Assembly: GCA_013286205.1 (NCBI GenBank)
Contig: JABDGD010000025.1
Span: forward strand, 1 to 32,015
Source of the DNA: Candidatus Firestoneibacteriota bacterium
GTDB taxonomy: Bacteria; Oederibacteriota; Muellerivitia; Muellerivitales; Muellerivitaceae
Reading direction: 5' to 3'
DNA length: 32,015 nucleotides
Shown here: positions 31,407-32,015 of the stretch, piece by piece
How the letters are laid out: each line of letters opens with the position of its first letter
Numbering within the stretch: position 1 is the stretch's first letter
Notes under the pieces: generated by a model
The model's database searches: none
Seen by the model: the letters and a program-made list of their open reading frames with translations, nothing else
Told to the model about the DNA's origin: nothing
Translations under genes and position numbers: made by a program

Positions 31407-32015
31407 ATGTCGAAAAAAATATGGATCATTGCGGGCTTCATCCTGGGTTGGGGCACTCACGCCACCGTTCTTTACGCTGATGAGGCGCTGACTTTAAAGG
31501 CGGCCCAGAGCGAGGCGGTTCAACAATCGCCTTATTACCAAAAAGCGCAGGCCATGGAAAGCCAGACCTCCTGGAACCAGTATGAAAATTGGGCGAAGGG
31601 CTTTTTGCCGCAGGTTAGCATCGGTGGTCAGCATTTTTTCACCGAAAACTATTCTTATCTCAACGTGGAATTTGGCGCGCCGACGCCGCTTCAATTCCCT
31701 GAAATTTATCCGCAGACAACCTTGAATCTGGATGCCCGCATGGACATCTTTGACGGATTTAGGAACATCCATGAAGTTGACGCGGCGGACCGCAGCCATC
31801 AAGCCGCGCATATTCTTTTGGATTGGTCGTCGTTTCAGATTCAAGAACAAGTCCGCATGAAGTATTACCAGGCTTTGGCCGCTAAAATTCTTTTGGACAT
31901 GGCTAATGAAAACGTGAAGACGCTGGAAGATCACTTGCGCATTGTTGAGGAGCGTCTGCATAACGGCGAAGCGACCAAGTATGACCTGCTCCGGGTGAAA
32001 GTTCAGTTGTCGACA
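31407..32015 (+). CDS. TolC-family outer-membrane efflux protein, N-terminal part
   Basis: ATG 31407 has GAGG 6 nt upstream and lies 3 bp after the MarR stop; the frame remains open to the right edge (203 codons), so the C-terminal half is missing. A Sec signal (WIIAGFILGWGTHATVLYA) precedes EALTLKAAQSEAVQQSPYYQKAQAM, the TolC/OEP N-terminal helix pattern. It is followed by a first beta strand region (QVSIGGQHFF), DARMDIFDGFRN, and a long helix ending LRIVEERLHNGEATKYDLLRVKVQL. The phrase NGEATxxDLLxxxxQL is the family's internal-repeat signature. It is the outer channel of a tripartite pump. An adaptor and inner-membrane transporter gene are expected just past the window. Confidence 0.93.
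   Translation, partial: MSKKIWIIAGFILGWGTHATVLYADEALTLKAAQSEAVQQSPYYQKAQAMESQTSWNQYENWAKGFLPQVSIGGQHFFTENYSYLNVEFGAPTPLQFPEIYPQTTLNLDARMDIFDGFRNIHEVDAADRSHQAAHILLDWSSFQIQEQVRMKYYQALAAKILLDMANENVKTLEDHLRIVEERLHNGEATKYDLLRVKVQLST

Overview
The window comes from a diderm (Gram-negative type) bacterium. It encodes the end of an RND efflux pump, a TolC-family outer-membrane protein, a probable outer-membrane porin, four proteins with lipobox signal peptides, and several secreted proteins with Sec signals. Most ribosome binding sites are GGAG/AGGAG-like, and GTG and TTG starts occur. Thr/Pro/Asn-rich linkers between secreted beta-sandwich domains and an NHLRC2-like protein would fit an environmental, perhaps uncultivated, lineage. 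I cannot name the phylum from the sequence alone. I see no rRNA, tRNA, CRISPR array, insertion sequence or prophage gene, and no gene-free stretch longer than 300 bases.

Layout. 1-1.5 kb: C-terminal part of an RND pump gene, then a tiny opposite-strand membrane-protein ORF ending in a terminator-like hairpin. 1.6-3.3 kb: a two-gene ABC exporter of the NodI/NodJ (DrrA/B) type. 3.3-11.3 kb: an envelope block with a GT39-like membrane glycosyltransferase fused to a PA14-like domain, a compact three-gene antiporter module resembling the MbhE/F-G-H (MrpA C-terminus/B-C-D) proteins, a double CDGSH iron-sulfur protein, and a second GT39-like enzyme with a TPR tail coupled to a secreted FecR-domain protein. 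11.4-15.5 kb: housekeeping-like genes (fatty-acid desaturase, YbiT-type ABC-F ATPase, SEC-C protein with a His-rich tail, Rid-family protein, DUF421 protein). 15.5-17.8 kb: an NCS2-type permease gene overlapping a secreted START-domain gene.

17.9-27.6 kb is the most distinctive region and looks like a beta-glucan (or similar beta-glucoside polymer) utilisation locus. A LacI-family repressor is divergent from six genes: outer-membrane porin, lipoprotein with a carbohydrate-binding-like domain, secreted clan-A glycoside hydrolase, lipoprotein with two further copies of that domain, family 1 sugar-binding lipoprotein, and cytoplasmic GH1 beta-glucosidase. The divergent promoter has consensus -35 and -10 boxes overlapped by a perfect 20-bp LacI-type palindrome. 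Variants of the palindrome lie at the -35, in front of lacI, and again before the fourth structural gene, so one regulon can be read from the DNA. Neither SusC/SusD nor ABC permease genes are present. The proposed route is surface cleavage and binding, porin entry, periplasmic capture, import through a permease encoded elsewhere, and cytoplasmic hydrolysis to glucose.

27.6-32 kb: a lipoprotein with a His/Asp-rich insert, an NHLRC2-like thioredoxin/beta-propeller protein, then a MarR-family regulator with a palindromic operator at its own promoter, followed by a TolC-family gene cut by the window edge (probably a drug-efflux operon).
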